A DNA stretch of 64,000 bases, taken from assembly GCA_003586115.2 (NCBI GenBank), contig QVOM02000029.1:31278625-31342624 (forward strand), written 5' to 3'. This stretch comes from Salvator merianae. Lineage: Eukaryota; Chordata; Lepidosauria; Squamata; Teiidae. Below, one piece after another: positions 45,599 through 57,059 of this stretch (its first letter is position 1; the number at the start of each line of letters is the position of its first letter). A model generated the notes under the pieces. It searched no databases and was not told where the DNA came from. It was given only the letters and a program-made list of their open reading frames with translations. The position numbers and the translations under genes were made by a program.

Positions 45599-46400
45599 CT
45601 TTATGTGAAGCTTTATTAATGGTGAATTTTGTATTCTGTTGTGCAGCCTTCTTGCTATGCACCCTGTGCTGAAGACTAAACGGTCCCATTGGGTTGAACA
45701 CCCCAGCAATCATACAAAAATTTCCAACACTTATGACAGATAAAATAGCAGATTTGCTGGACCCATTCATAGTCTATTTCACTGTGTACATGTATGATTG
45801 TTTAAATGGAAACGCACACACACATAGCAAATGGGAGTTAATTTTGTAATTTTTTTCCTTTTGTTTTCTGTTAACACATATAGAAGAGCAAAACTCTTAG
45901 AAAATGGACTGATAATAATTAATGAGATGAGATAAGGATGTTAGCTAATTTCTCCAGGCAATGCTGCATCGCACCACTTCTCTGAATCTGAAACATTAAC
46001 GATATCAGCAATACCTTCTTTTTAATGAAATTGTTTATAGAAGCTCCTAAAAGAATGAAGGAAATTCGAGAACAATACATACTGTGATACATTTGGCAGC
46101 AAAGTCTTGTCAATTGTCCTATTTTATTGTAGGGTTTTTTTAGTACACATTGTTCATGTTTTTCATTTTGTTCAGGCATGTCTATTAAGCTGTCAGTATT
46201 ATCCATCGTGATATGGTTAGCTGTCTGTAACAGACAATTCCTTCTAATTTGGGTTATTTCATTTTGATGGAGGGTAATTTTATGAAGATTTTGTGCCCTT
46301 CTGTATTTGTACATGTTAATGAAATCATTTGGTGTCCTTAAAACATGTTGGAAAATCGTCGTCTTCAGCATTTTTTAAGCTATTAATGGAATCTTTGGGG
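43795..46400. other. AT-rich unassigned stretch
   Basis: Contains (AG)n at 45562-45594. A 150-codon minus-strand frame at 45919-46371 is the longest that is neither LINE- nor GC-derived, but it shows no recognisable domain. No repeat tail is identified. Confidence 0.35.
45562..45594. repeat. (AG)n microsatellite
   Basis: About 16 uninterrupted AG units. Confidence 0.95.
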
Positions 46401-46404
46401 CAGA

Positions 46405-46500
46405 TATTGGGAATTTATTATTTACTTATATTTTATTCTGTTCTATACTTGAAGGTTTCAGGGCAGATCAAAATAAAATAACTGTAAATACACCTAAAAA
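46405..46500 (-). mobile_element. Antisense L2 tail, separated part of 47085-48265
   Basis: TTCTGTTCTATACTTGAAGG followed by TTCAGGGCAGATC is the complement of the L2 3' terminus. The next L2 segment resumes at 47085 with AGCCAAAGGCAAGGG, exactly the block that follows the tail in the uninterrupted copy at 22297-22575. So about 580 bp have been inserted between them. Confidence 0.65.
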
Positions 46501-46510
46501 TCCCAAGCTT

Positions 46511-46726
46511 GCTGTCGCTTCTTCACTCCTCTCAGGCAAGGTGGTCCATAGCTTTTTGGTGGCAGTTGGAAGAGGGAGGGGCTGTTGCTGGGAGGAAGAT
46601 GGCAGAGCAACCCAGTCTGCTGTCTCTTCTTCTCACCCCTTAGGCAAGATGGTCCATTGCTTTCTGGTGGCAGTTGGAGAAAAGAGGGGCCACTGCTGGG
46701 AGCAAGATGGCAAAACAACCCAGCCT
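46511..46726. repeat. 108-bp tandem duplication
   Basis: Two direct units with a period of 108 bp (46511-46618, 46619-46726), sharing GGCAAGGTGGTCCAT-like, TTTGGTGGCAGTTGG and GGAAGATGGCA blocks at roughly 80%. It lies in the extra DNA that splits the L2 tail. Confidence 0.8.
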
Positions 46727-47084
46727 ATGAGACCCTATGAAGAAAGCAATTCATAGGTATGAATCTGCTTATTTTATTGAATATCCAATGAAATAAGTAA
46801 GGTTGGGTTGATTGATTGGCTCCCTTTTCCCATAGCTCATAACACTTTCCATCTCTTGAATGAAAGTCCAGTGGAACAACAACAAAATAAAAAATCTCAC
46901 ACATCTTGCACATCAAACAGCTGTACAAGAAAGTATGTTAGAGGCGTTCTGTGTAAACCACACAAGCATCTGAAAATTGTTGCTTATAAAAACATGGCTA
47001 AATGCAAAATGTTTGGAACTGTTTTTGGAGCATTTCCTTCAGTGTCACATGACCCAATTGTGACGGGTCATGCACTATTTACTG

Positions 47085-48265
47085 CCATTAGCCAAAGGCA
47101 AGGGTAAATAGGTGCGTCTTTATTGCTCTCCTAAAGATGTAAAGTGAAGAAGCTTGACACACCTCAGGAGGAAGAGTGTTCCACAGTCTGGGGGCCACCA
47201 CTGAAAAGGCCCTATCCCGGGTGCCCACCTCTTTAGCTACTGAAGGCGGTGGTACAACCAGGAGGGCCTCATCTGCAGATCTTAAGGCACGGGCAGGTTG
47301 ATATGGGAAAGATGCTCCTTTAGGTATTTGGGGCCCAAGCCATTTAAGGCCTTATAGGGCTTGGTAGCGAACTGACAGTCAGTACAGCTCTTTTAAGACC
47401 AGCATGATATGCATTCGGACAGTTGTTCCAGTCAGCAGTCTTGCTGCTGCATTCTGCACCAGTTGCAGCTTCCGAACCATGTAAAGTGCGTTTCAGTAAT
47501 CCAATCTGGAAGTTACCAAAGCATGGATTACTGTGGCCAGATCGTCTCTGTCCAGAAAGTGTCATAGTTGGCGAACCAGCTGTAGTTGGAGGTACGCATC
47601 CTTGGCCACTGCCTCCACCTGAGTTTCAAGTGTAAGCGTAGAGTCCAAGAGTACACCCAGATTCCGCACCTGTCCTTTCCAGGACAAAGCAACTCCATCA
47701 AGGGTCAGATGCCTTCCAACTTCATGGACCCAAGACCCTCTGACACACAGTACCTCCGTCTTGTCTGGATTCAGCTTCAATTTATTGGCACTCATCCAGC
47801 CCATTACTGCTTCCAGGCACCTATCCAAGACTTCAACTACCTGTCCTGATTCAGATGGCACAGATATGTAGAGCTGGGTGTCATCTGCATATTGATAACA
47901 TCTGACTCCAAATCTCCTGATGACCTTCCCCAGTGGCTTCATATAGATATTGAAAAGCATGGGAGATAAGATCGACCCCTGAGGCACCCCGCTCCTGAGT
48001 TCCCAGGATGATGAGCAGGAATCTCCCAGAACTACCTTCTGGAATCAGCCTCGGAGATAGGAGCAGAACCACTGTAACACAGTGTCTCCAACTCCTAAAC
48101 TCCATAGTCTCTCTAGAAGGATATCATGATCAATGGTGTCAAAAGCCGCCGAGAGATCCAGGAGAACCAATAGTAGAAGGTCCCTCCTCCACCAAGCAGC
48201 AGTCTGAAGTCCATTTGGCACTGGCAAATCTTCCTTTCAGGTTCAACGCATTTCAGGTCAGATAA
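47085..48265 (-). mobile_element. L2-clade LINE with broken reverse transcriptase
   Basis: The longest retroelement fragment in the window. On the minus strand, 48227-47562 is one reading frame split by a single in-frame TGA at 48045. Upstream of it: [20 protein letters not shown] (finger motif). Downstream: GVPQGSILSPMLFNIYM, then YADDTQLY with the catalytic aspartates, KLNPDKTEVLCV and NLGVLLDSTLTLE. This is the order of palm and thumb motifs in L2-clade non-LTR reverse transcriptases. The TGA sits where a CGA or CGG would fit, as CpG decay would produce. After about 47560 the frame shifts, and a 3' UTR with AGGCCTTATAGGGCTTGG follows. No endonuclease domain is present, so 5'-truncated. Not active. 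Confidence 0.92.
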
Positions 48266-48269
48266 AAGA

Positions 48270-49735
48270 AGGACTTGCTGGTGTTGTGTGGTCTTCAAAA
48301 GAAGACCACATACGGATGTGGACCCTCCACCTGTCCTCACCCATGCCAACTTTTATTTAACACAGTTTTGTACAGAATGCTTTTGCTCATACATGATCAG
48401 TAAAATTCATCTTCCCTAGTTTAATATGATCCTGGAAAACTGTGATAACATTTTGTTAGCCTCTGTAGCATTATTGACTCACATTGGTAAATCTGATCTC
48501 CCCTCCATGACAGCAGTCACATTCTGTTGATAGATTGGGGCCGTTTATCCACTCACCTCTGCATGTGCCTGTGGGGTGTGTCTCTGACAAGGCATGATGT
48601 GGCTGCCAAAGAGTGTGATGTCTGCCCTGAAGCGCTGGGTGGTGAGGGTGAGAAATTGTGCTCCCTGGAGAAGCACCTCAGCTACGGCTTCGTTGGGTGC
48701 CCATATTGCTGCACATGGATATAAGGAAGCATCCAGTGAGGTGACCACTCCTAGATACCTCCCACTGTGACTGTGGAGACAGAGCCTGGATTTCCCCTCT
48801 GTGGTACTGTTGACTTATATTAGTAGTTTCTGCAGTGCCTGGACTTCTGGGTTTCCCTGACTCCTGCTTTTTTTTAGTTGGTAATTACATGTATGACACG
48901 GTTTTGCTCTATATGATGGTTTGTGGGAATAAGACCACAGTGATCCATGAAGGACAACTGGACTCCAAAACAAGTATGACAGAAAAACACTTCTACTGAA
49001 GCCAATTCCAGGAATAAGAAACAGTCATCAGTAGATAGTGGTATCTGGTGCTCAAGAGTCTTTCTGAGTAGATGTATCCCTCATATCTGTTCAAAGGGAC
49101 CAGGACTGGATCCACTTAGGTGTGGTTGCAAAGATCCTTTCTTTATATAATGCTATTCTGTTCACTGCTTAACTGAGGAATTGAATGAAATGAGTCTATT
49201 CCGTGTTTTGCAGTCAGGAGTAGCTAACATGCTCCTCTCACTATGTTGATGGACTTGAGCACCCATCCCTTCTGACTCTTCTGCATAGGTCTGTTTGTGT
49301 GCTGAGATCTTTTGGAGAAATTCTCCTGGTGAAGAAACCACTTTTAACATCTTAAAGTGTGAGGACTGGTGAGAAGGTCTTCTCTGTGTAGCCCAAGGCA
49401 GTGAAATAACTCCCCCTCTGAGGGGTGTCAAGCATCATCCTTATTATATATATTTTCAATGATTATTGAAAATATATCACTTTACCCTGGCCTTTACTTA
49501 AAGAGGCAGTTTACCCTTCCCTTCCATGCACTGGCTGGCAATTTTCATTTGGATATTTTCACACTGGTTTTTATTTACTTAATATGTTTTAAAAGATTTT
49601 AAGTTGAGTGGAGATCTCAGGTCACAGGGTAGGGAAGAAGTGAAAATTAAAAAAAAAAATCTATCCTAGTGGCTGTGACTGTTAGGATTTGGAGCATACA
49701 ACTTATGGAGGTACCATGTCAAGTCATACATTCTC
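48270..49735. other. Unassigned stretch, no gene seen
   Basis: 48286-48308 is a short GTGGTCTTC/GAAGACCAC hairpin at the upstream edge of the L2. Otherwise no repeat tail or credible coding frame. Confidence 0.35.
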
Positions 49736-49739
49736 TTGT

Positions 49740-49965
49740 CCTATTTGCTGTTCTTATTCTGCGTTCCTGTTTGCCATGCTCAAGGCAGTTCACAATATCC
49801 AAAAATACAACTGATGCAAATTCTATTTTACATTCCATTCCATTCCATTTTCTGTTTATATCCCCCTCTTTACACCCAGCTTCAGGGTGAATGGCATACA
49901 GCATAACAAAAAATACAAAGCAAAATGATCATAATTAGACAATATAACAATATGTTAAAATGTAA
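49740..49965 (-). mobile_element. Two antisense LINE tails
   Basis: GCCATGCTCAAGGCAGTTCAC at 49777-49797, and after a (CATTC)n run at 49836-49853 a second TATATCCCCCTCTTTAC with CTTCAGGGTGAATGGCATAC, are both complements of L2/CR1-type 3' ends. Short fragments only. Confidence 0.5.
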
Positions 49966-49969
49966 AATT

Positions 49970-52185
49970 ATTATGTATACCAAAAGAAATTTTAAAACAA
50001 TTTTCCCCCAAGTGAAAACAGTTCCCCAGGAACAATCCCATCCAGACATTCCTCCACTACCGTATCTTTTCCATGTGGATGATTTCAAGCAAAGTGGAGG
50101 GTATTGGCAAAAACAGGAAAAACCAACTTGTAGAACAATGCAGGACATAGTTAGGATGAAAGAGGTCTGGCTAACCAAGCAGACTTGGCTCAGGATAAAA
50201 TACAAAAAGCTTTATTTAGAAAATAACATCAGGAGCCTAGCATCAGTCATAAAAGAGGAAAAGACTGCTAAAACAAATACATCTCATTTTGCAAGAGTGC
50301 AAAGAAGGTTTTTTGTTTCTTAAGTTTATGGTAAAACCTATGAAGGAAACAAAAGTACTTCATCTTAAGTCCTTTCGGTACCAGGCCTCTTTTGTAGAGA
50401 TGTGCAAAAGTCTATTTTGAAATTATGGCTCCATACAGACACAACCTCCATGGGGCTGCATGTAACTGACTTATCCTTAAGCTGTTATGGAGGTGGGAGG
50501 GAGATGGAGCTTCATGCTTGATGGACCATCTGTGCAAGTAGAACTCTACTTCCACAGGGTTCCATGTTGGAATCTGCTGTAACAGACAGGAAGTCACACT
50601 AGATGTCAAGTCCAGCTAAGGAGTCAGCGTGAGGATGGGAGAAGCATCCAATTGCCCTCATGTTGAGACTTTACTGAGAGAAATAACCTTGGAGTCTTTT
50701 GAACAGGATAAAGGGTAGACAGCTTCTTTTGGTGCGAGGCCTGCACATTTGCTGTCCTGACATTTGCTTGTCCTGCTCCCAGCTGACCTCTGGACAGCTT
50801 TTATGTACTGTATGGATTGTGCCATCCACTTAATGTTGCCAGGGTAGCACAGATTTATTGGCTGCTGGGAAGAGATTGGAGGTTTACTTGGCTGCCCTTC
50901 TGGAGCTTGCAAGGGAAGGACAAAGTGACAATATGTGTGTTACAGCTTACCGTGGCACACTTATGACTACTTCACCTCTCCCCCATACGCTCTTAAAGGA
51001 CAAGTGAGTGTCAGATTGGTACAGAGACTCCTGCCAGCAGCCCAGTGATTGTGAGCTATTCCATGTTAATGACACTGAACTGCCCACCTTTCCAGACACT
51101 GGAAATAGAGGAGACATGTTAGTTAACTAAACAAGTACCAGTTTTCATGCACCTAGACAAGAGTTTCTGCATGTCTAGCAGTGTTAGCATAAGACCATTT
51201 TGGTTCCTGCCCTTTGATCTCAGACTTCCTAAAATGATACATTGGATCATTATATAATCCTTGAGTAGATGTGTGCAGTGGTTTGTTGTGCCTGGAGCCA
51301 AACTCCCTCAAGGTGGATAGTGTTGGATTGTGCTGGGCATGCACCAAGCCAGAGATTGACTGGGCAATTTAGTGTGATCTGTGTCTACTTTGTGGCAAGC
51401 CTCTGTTTGCCCAGTTTGGTCTTTTGGATGGCTTGCTAATGACCCATCTGGCAGGTTCTGGAACTATCTGAACTACTAGACCAGGTAAACAATGGCTTGT
51501 CATGAAGTGGAAATAGCTTTCACTAAGAACTCTGGTCAGTTTCTGTCTCAACATAGAGCCAGGCTGATCTGATTTAAGGGAGTTTGGTTTAGCCAGACTG
51601 AACCAGTACACATGTCTTTGCTTGACTGTTAAGACACTTCTTCAAATATGTTCTGGCATGGCTCTTTTCCCCTTTGGCTTACAGCTCAGAACATGGACCT
51701 GTTCTCTTCTGGAGGATGTCACTGTGATCCCATTCAACTTTTACTGACACTGAATGCACATGAGTAAATACTAACACAGGAGATTTTCAACTGAGGACTG
51801 GAGTAAGAATAGATTACCAGACTGAAATAGAAAGGTCTTTACACAGTACTGGAAGTTAGAAAAGAACCAAGAATGAAAGCGTCCTTCCAAAAGAGCGACA
51901 TAATCACAGGCCAGATAAAGCCTTCTCTCAATATTTACAGTTCAGAAGTCAGTAGAAAGGGAAAGAAGATGGGTAAAGACAGTCCTATAGATATCTTTCC
52001 CTGAAGTTTTAGGAACTTTGGATTAGATCCTCAAATTATCCAGAAACCAATAAAGTCACAAATTCTCAATAATTGTCTTGGTTATTAGATTAACCAGTCA
52101 ATAACACTTTCTCTACTTGTAGCTTGTTGCCAAAAGCATTAAAATACAGCAGATAAAAGAATTCATACTCTTTTAATCTGTAATA
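49970..52185. other. Unassigned stretch, no gene seen
   Basis: A 132-codon plus frame (49925-50323) begins in the LINE tail and shows no domain. No further repeat termini found. Confidence 0.3.
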
Positions 52186-52189
52186 AGCT

Positions 52190-52298
52190 CTACCATACTA
52201 GAATGGATGCTGTGGTACTGCCTCCAGGTTATGCTGGGTTAGATGGGCCATGGCCTGATCCAGCAAGGCTCCTCGTATGTTCTTACGTTCACCTACCT
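52190..52298 (+). mobile_element. CR1/L3-type LINE 3' end
   Basis: GGGTTAGATGGGCCATGGCC, TGATCCAGCAAGGCTCC and TATGTTCTTACGTTC form the CR1/L3-type terminus, sense strand. Around 100 bp. A short L2-like ATAGGATGGGATAAAAAT tail lies further on at about 52518. Confidence 0.75.
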
Positions 52299-52299
52299 G

Positions 52300-53205
52300 A
52301 TAAATAAGTAATATTTCCATTTCTAGTTTTCCCCAGATTCACACACTTGTCGCAATGTAATCCTCAGTGAAGAAGTACAAGGTTGTTGGATAGGAAGAAT
52401 CATGCAGACACAAGCCTGCCAGTCTCTTTTGGAACTTTCCTGGGACAATGTGTCCCTGTTGGTTCTCATAGGCAGCTCCCAATAACACTGAGATCCATTT
52501 TCCACCAGTCTTTGGGTATAGGATGGGATAAAAATATTAATTAATTAATTTTGCTCTGGCCCATTATGTACAGAACAGGCAATGGAGCAATGTTTTTGCT
52601 TTCCAGATTGAAGGATACAGAGCAGGGCTTTTCAAGGTGATCTCAGTAATTGAATAGCTGGGGAAGACTTTTGCAAGACACATTCATTCCAGCTACAATG
52701 GCCTGTGGGTCAAGACCACAGGATGATGAAAGTGAAGAAAGGCGTGGGTTGGAAGCCTTGCTTTGGTCTTACTGAGCCATATCTGGAACTCCTGAAACCA
52801 AAATGCAGTAACATCAAAGTGAGACTCCTGCTGTGTTTATAGAAGCTCTCTATGAGTCATCGTTGGGTCCCAGTCTGTGGAGATCTTTACTCCTCAAAGG
52901 CAGTACTTCAAACTGGACCAGCCTTTAGCTAGTGCAGTTGCTGTAAAACCAACTGATTAATATTTATGCTGCCCAACACCCATAAGATGTACAGGATTCT
53001 GCACTTGGAGATGTATATAGGACTGTGGCCAAAATAGTAATAATGTATCATAATCATCAGAACGTATTTAGCACCAACAAGCATTTCACACAAGTCTAAA
53101 GGGAAGCAAGATAAGTCTGTCTCCGTACAGCAAGAAGCAATGCAGGATCTAAGCAAGATACCAGAATTGCCTCTTGCCAGCGCCTGACAGACACAAGGAG
53201 CAATC
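52300..53205. other. Unassigned stretch, no gene seen
   Basis: Short frames only; (ATTA)n at about 52538-52552. Confidence 0.35.
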
Positions 53206-53210
53206 CCAGG

Positions 53211-53376
53211 CTTACCTCGATGTCTGTCAGCAGCTTTTGTGATGGGGTTGATTGGGGCTACTAGAAACTAGCCAAGAGCCTGCCCAGTTCCTTTTGTTGT
53301 TTTCTGCATGCTTGGCTGGCTTCTGGTGGCCCTAATAGACACCATCACAAAAGCTGCTGACAGACGTTGAGGTAAG
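53211..53376. mobile_element. Hairpin element with 56-bp arms
   Basis: Arms 53211-53266 and 53321-53376 are reverse complements at close to 90%, beginning CTTACCTC and including GCAGCTTTTGTGATGG. The loop is 54 bases. A palindromic MITE not obviously related to the other families here. No coding content. Confidence 0.85.
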
Positions 53377-53379
53377 CGT

Positions 53380-55085
53380 TGCTGTTATGGGAAGCCTGGC
53401 ATCATTGCTGGATTTCCTGCAATAATAATATTGTGGGTTTTCAGCACATTAAATCCAGACTATATTGAGAATGCTTTGATTATGTCTGCCATTTCCAATA
53501 TAATCAAGATACAGTACTGTGCAAAGGTTTTAGGCAAGTGTGGAAAAAATGCTGCAAGGAAAAGTGCTTTCAAAGATAGAGGAGTTAATAGTTTATTTTT
53601 ATCAATCAACTTTTTTTTTATCTCGTTTCTGGAGGCAGCCTAAGGCTGTCTTGGCATGGCTGCCAAAATGGCTGGCTGAGGGTCAAGAACATGGGGTCCT
53701 GCCCTGGAGCCAGGAGACATGATTTCCATGTGCCCTGTGCCTCTGAGCCTTCAAAAACTTTGAAGCCAGGGATTGAAAGTATCTCAGCGTTGAAATTTCT
53801 GGCAGTTCATTATGGGTTGTGCAGGAATTGGAGCATTTTCTGTTAATCCTGTAATAGGACTGGTTGGGAAATGGAGCAGGTAAGTCATTCCTGCTGCTCC
53901 AGTCTCTCCACACAGCCTCAGAGTGATTTTTCCCCCAGTCTTCAAAGGCTGTTTCGGAGGGAGCTTGTTGCCCTCCAGGGTGACTGTAGGCCCAATGGAT
54001 ACAGTGACATGTGGTTGACATGTTCCTCAGGCCACTCCTTGTGACCATTTTTGGTTGTGCAGATGCAGCCTAAGACTCTTCCCGTTTCACTACCAAATGA
54101 AAAGGAAAGAAAGAGACTAATTAAGCTACATTTTCAACTGCCGAAGCATGTTCCTGGGTCTCGGTGTTAAGCCTAGTGAAATCTGATATAAAATATTGTT
54201 TCAAATGGACAAAAGTGTAATTGCCTGTTGAACAGCAATGAAGTCTTCTCCACAAAGCATGCTTAAGCTAATTGGATTTGGAGTATCTAATGGGAACATT
54301 GGATAATGCAATTTCACTCCCCTTGTAAACACTGGAACTGGCTTGAATCATTTATTTATTTATTTATTTATTTTAACGGCTCTTTACTATGCAAATAATA
54401 CTTACCAGGGTTTTTTTTTTTTTTTCTGTTCTGGAGCAAGTAATGAATTTGAGGAATTTCAAGAGATGGACGGATATTGAACCATTCTCCCTGAAGTCCA
54501 GCACCCAAATGAATTAAATCCTACCCTTCCCCCAAAAATTCATGGATCGCTGTTATCTTGCCCCAGGCTATTGTAAAATATTTTACAGTTTTACTTTTTT
54601 AATCTTTTCATGCCTAGGGAAACTGTACCAATAGCTACGCATCACATCTTTGTCCTCTATGGTCATGCAGCTGTGGTCCGTTCATCAGAAGTAGTGAATC
54701 AGGAACTCATTGTTTCATTTTAGGTAGGTTTGAAGAATCCTGGAAGAATAGCAGGAGAGTGTAAAGAGGAAACGTGGTCAGAAATGGTTGGGGCCATAAA
54801 GGGCAGAGAAGCATCCGGCAAGCAGCCACTTTAGACTTCTGACAAGAGTGATCCATTTTGTTTGGGTAGCACAGTTGGTGGAGAAAGATGAAGGGTAGAA
54901 ACTGGAAAAAGCAAGAGAGAAGAAAAAGTGTTTCTGCAGCCTTTGGTAATGCTCTCACCTACTGGCCAACACATTACCCTGGGGGATTACAGCCCTCAAC
55001 AGAAAATTAAAAGTTTCCTCATCCCTGTCTCACAAAAATCCTGTAAGGTTAGGTATGTTCTTACAATGTTCTCTGCTGAGGTGTT
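53380..55085. other. Unassigned stretch with simple repeats
   Basis: (ATTT)n at 54350-54373 and a T run at 54411-54425. The GATGCAGCCTAAGAC at about 54063 is a lone copy of the MITE terminus. No gene is supported. Confidence 0.35.
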
Positions 55086-55090
55086 TAAGG

Positions 55091-55131
55091 CTCTTTCTGC
55101 ATTGGACCAGGCTGGTCCATGCTAGAAAGAG
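55091..55131. repeat. Short hairpin
   Basis: CTCTTTCTGCATTGGACCA and TGGTCCATGCTAGAAAGAG are imperfect 19-bp inverted arms around GGC. Probably the core of a small MITE at the 5' edge of the L2. Confidence 0.65.
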
Positions 55132-55329
55132 TTGGCCTGGTCCGGGATAGGCTACCTGCCTCACAATGGAACAATTTGGTCATATCCTGGTTCAAGGGTT
55201 TCTGCATTCGGGCAGCCTGTTCTGTCCCAGCCTTTGAAGAATGGGAACAAAAATTGCCATCCTTTGAAGTTCCTTGCCAGGGTGTCCTCAGTGGTATGCC
55301 TACTTCCAGGGCACAGCACTGAAATAGCA

Positions 55330-55688
55330 ATGGCTGTACTGGTTGATATTCTGCAGGACTTACATTTGGGTAATTTGACTGTCCCAAGTGTGCTAGATCT
55401 CTCAGCAGCTTTCAATACTACTAACCACAGTATCTTTTTGGATTGGCTGCAGGGATGGGAATTGAGAGCCCTGTTTTGCAGTGATCCTGGTCTTTCCTTA
55501 GCAGGTGGTTCCAACTGGCATATTTGGGGGTGCGTGGTCAAAAGTTTTGGGCCCTTACATGTGGAGTTTTGCAGGACTCCTGCCTTTCCTTTGCACTTTT
55601 AACACAGGCATGAAGTTACTGGGAGAGACCACACATTGGTATGGGATGAGTTATCAGCAATTCATTGGGCTGCCTTTGAAGATATAAG
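55330..55688 (+). mobile_element. L2-clade LINE, 5' part of interrupted copy
   Basis: Plus-strand translation gives VPSVLDLSAAFNTTNHSIFLDWL, equivalent to the [21 protein letters not shown] motif of the 48 kb copy. In another frame, FNTGMKLLGETTHWYGMSYQQF corresponds to FNIYMKPLGKVIRRFGVRCYQY just before YADD. The YADD itself is not seen; the copy stops where an antisense CR1/L3 element begins. Strongly degenerate. Confidence 0.7.
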
Positions 55689-56375
55689 AATGTAAGAAGT
55701 GGCCCATCTAGTCCAGCAGTGGCCAACAAACTGTATAAGGAAACCCATCAGCGGAATATAGCCTTACAGCTTGCTCTGCTTGCAGTATTCCAGCAGCTGG
55801 TTTTCAGAGGTAAACCAACTCCCATTACAAAGGCATTCGATTTATCATTGGGGCTAACAGCCATTCCATGAATACATTCAACCCCTTTTTAACACCACCA
55901 CCCCCAAGTTAGTAGCTAACACTGCATCATGTGGTAGTGAATTCCAAAGTTTGACTATGTGTTCTGTAAAATTATATTTGCTTTTGTCTGTCCTAACTTG
56001 TCCAGGTTTTAATTTTGTTTGGTAACCACTTGTTCAGGTATTTTGGGAAAGAGAAAAACTTCTCCCTATCCACTGTTTACAAACCATGCATAACTTTATA
56101 TACTTCTATCATGTCTCCTTTCTAGACTAGAAAGCCCCAACCTCTGCAACCATTCCTTGTAGCAAAGATTCTTCATCCTGTAGTCATCTTGGTTGCCCTC
56201 TTTTGGACCTTTTCTAATTATGCAACGTCCTTTCTCAAATGAGGTGACCAAAGCTGCACACAGTATTCCAGATGCGGTCACACCATTGATTTGCATAAGG
56301 ACACTATAATATTAGCATTTTCATTTTCAATACCAGTTCTTGTTATTCCGAACGTAATATTGGCTTTTTGGACTG
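55689..56375 (-). mobile_element. CR1/L3-type LINE inserted into L2, antisense
   Basis: The plus strand shows the complement of a CR1/L3 3' end in full order: CATCTAGTCCAGCAGTGGCC, GTAGTGAATTCCAAAG, ATGTCTCCTTTCTAGAC, TTGCCCTCTTTTGGACC, CACACAGTATTCCAGATG and GTCACACCATTGATTTGC. At nearly 690 bp it is the longest copy of this family here. L2 sequence lies on both sides, so it landed inside an older L2. Confidence 0.8.
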
Positions 56376-56520
56376 CAGATGCTTCCAAGACAAGCTGGAA
56401 GCTTCAAGCTGTCCAAAATGCAGTGGTCCATTTGTTAACCCTTTATAGGAAATATGACCTGGTGGCCCACCTGATTTGGTTAATGCATGGATTATAGGTT
56501 TGCTTCCAAGCCCAATTTAA
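56376..56520 (+). mobile_element. L2-clade LINE, 3' part of interrupted copy
   Basis: TSWKLQAVQNAVVHLLT followed by VAHLIWLMH corresponds to KLQLLQNAAVRLLT and HITPVLQELHW of the copy at 21300-21420. It resumes the L2 after the antisense element. The consensus between YQY and KLQ is missing, so a deletion accompanied or preceded the insertion. Confidence 0.65.
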
Positions 56521-56523
56521 AGT

Positions 56524-56610
56524 ATTTATTTTATTTGTTCATATTTCTGTCCTGTCCTATACTGAAGGTTCGGGCCAGGTCACAATAAAAATAATGAGAA
56601 AACAGATAAA
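56524..56610 (-). mobile_element. Antisense L2 tail
   Basis: TGTCCTGTCCTATACTGAAG and GGGCCAGGTCACAATAAAAA match the complement of the L2 3' terminus at 22315-22375. Opposite in strand to the adjacent L2 piece, so a separate insertion. Confidence 0.65.
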
Positions 56611-56620
56611 ATAAATTAGA

Positions 56621-57055
56621 CTGTTTTTGCATTTAGCTGGGCTGGACCACTCTAGCTGGAACTGTTTTTACTGGAACGGTTCCCTGCTGGAGTGGTCCAG
56701 TTGTCCCAGAACAAGGCTCTCTACACTTTGGAATGACTATTCTGGGACAGTCCCAGTGGTGCCATGAGCTTAGTAGCCTGTTGCACCACCAAAATGGATT
56801 TCCCCACTAAACTGCAATAGGGAAGCGTGCACCCTTCTGTACACCTTCCTGGACTAGTTTACTCATGAGTAAGACAGCGGTGGACCTTTTAAGGAAGGTC
56901 TATGGCTGTCCTGATCTAGGTGGCCATTTTGGGTCACCTAGACCAGGCTATGCTCCCTGTAATGCAGAAGGAGCAGGCTAGAGTGCAGAAGAGAGAGACC
57001 CAGAAAGGGTCTAACCTCGCACTGAACCACTTTACAGGTAAGTGTGGAAAGGCCC
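56621..57055. mobile_element. MITE-like element with TTA flanks
   Basis: The left end TGTTTTTGCATTTAGCTGGG and the right end in reverse complement GGGCCTTTCCACACTTACC share a CA-TTA-CTG pattern. TTAGA occurs directly outside both ends, compatible with a 3-bp TTA duplication (PIF/Harbinger type) or a 5-bp one. The interior has TGGAACTG/CTGGAACGG inverted blocks like 2015-2346, and GGTGGACCTTTTAAGGAAGG like 12850-12875. Non-coding, 435 bp. Confidence 0.65.
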
Positions 57056-57059
57056 TTAG

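Noticed and set aside
49925..50323. 132-codon plus-strand frame
   Set aside because: It starts within an antisense LINE tail and shows no domain, conserved motif or splice context.
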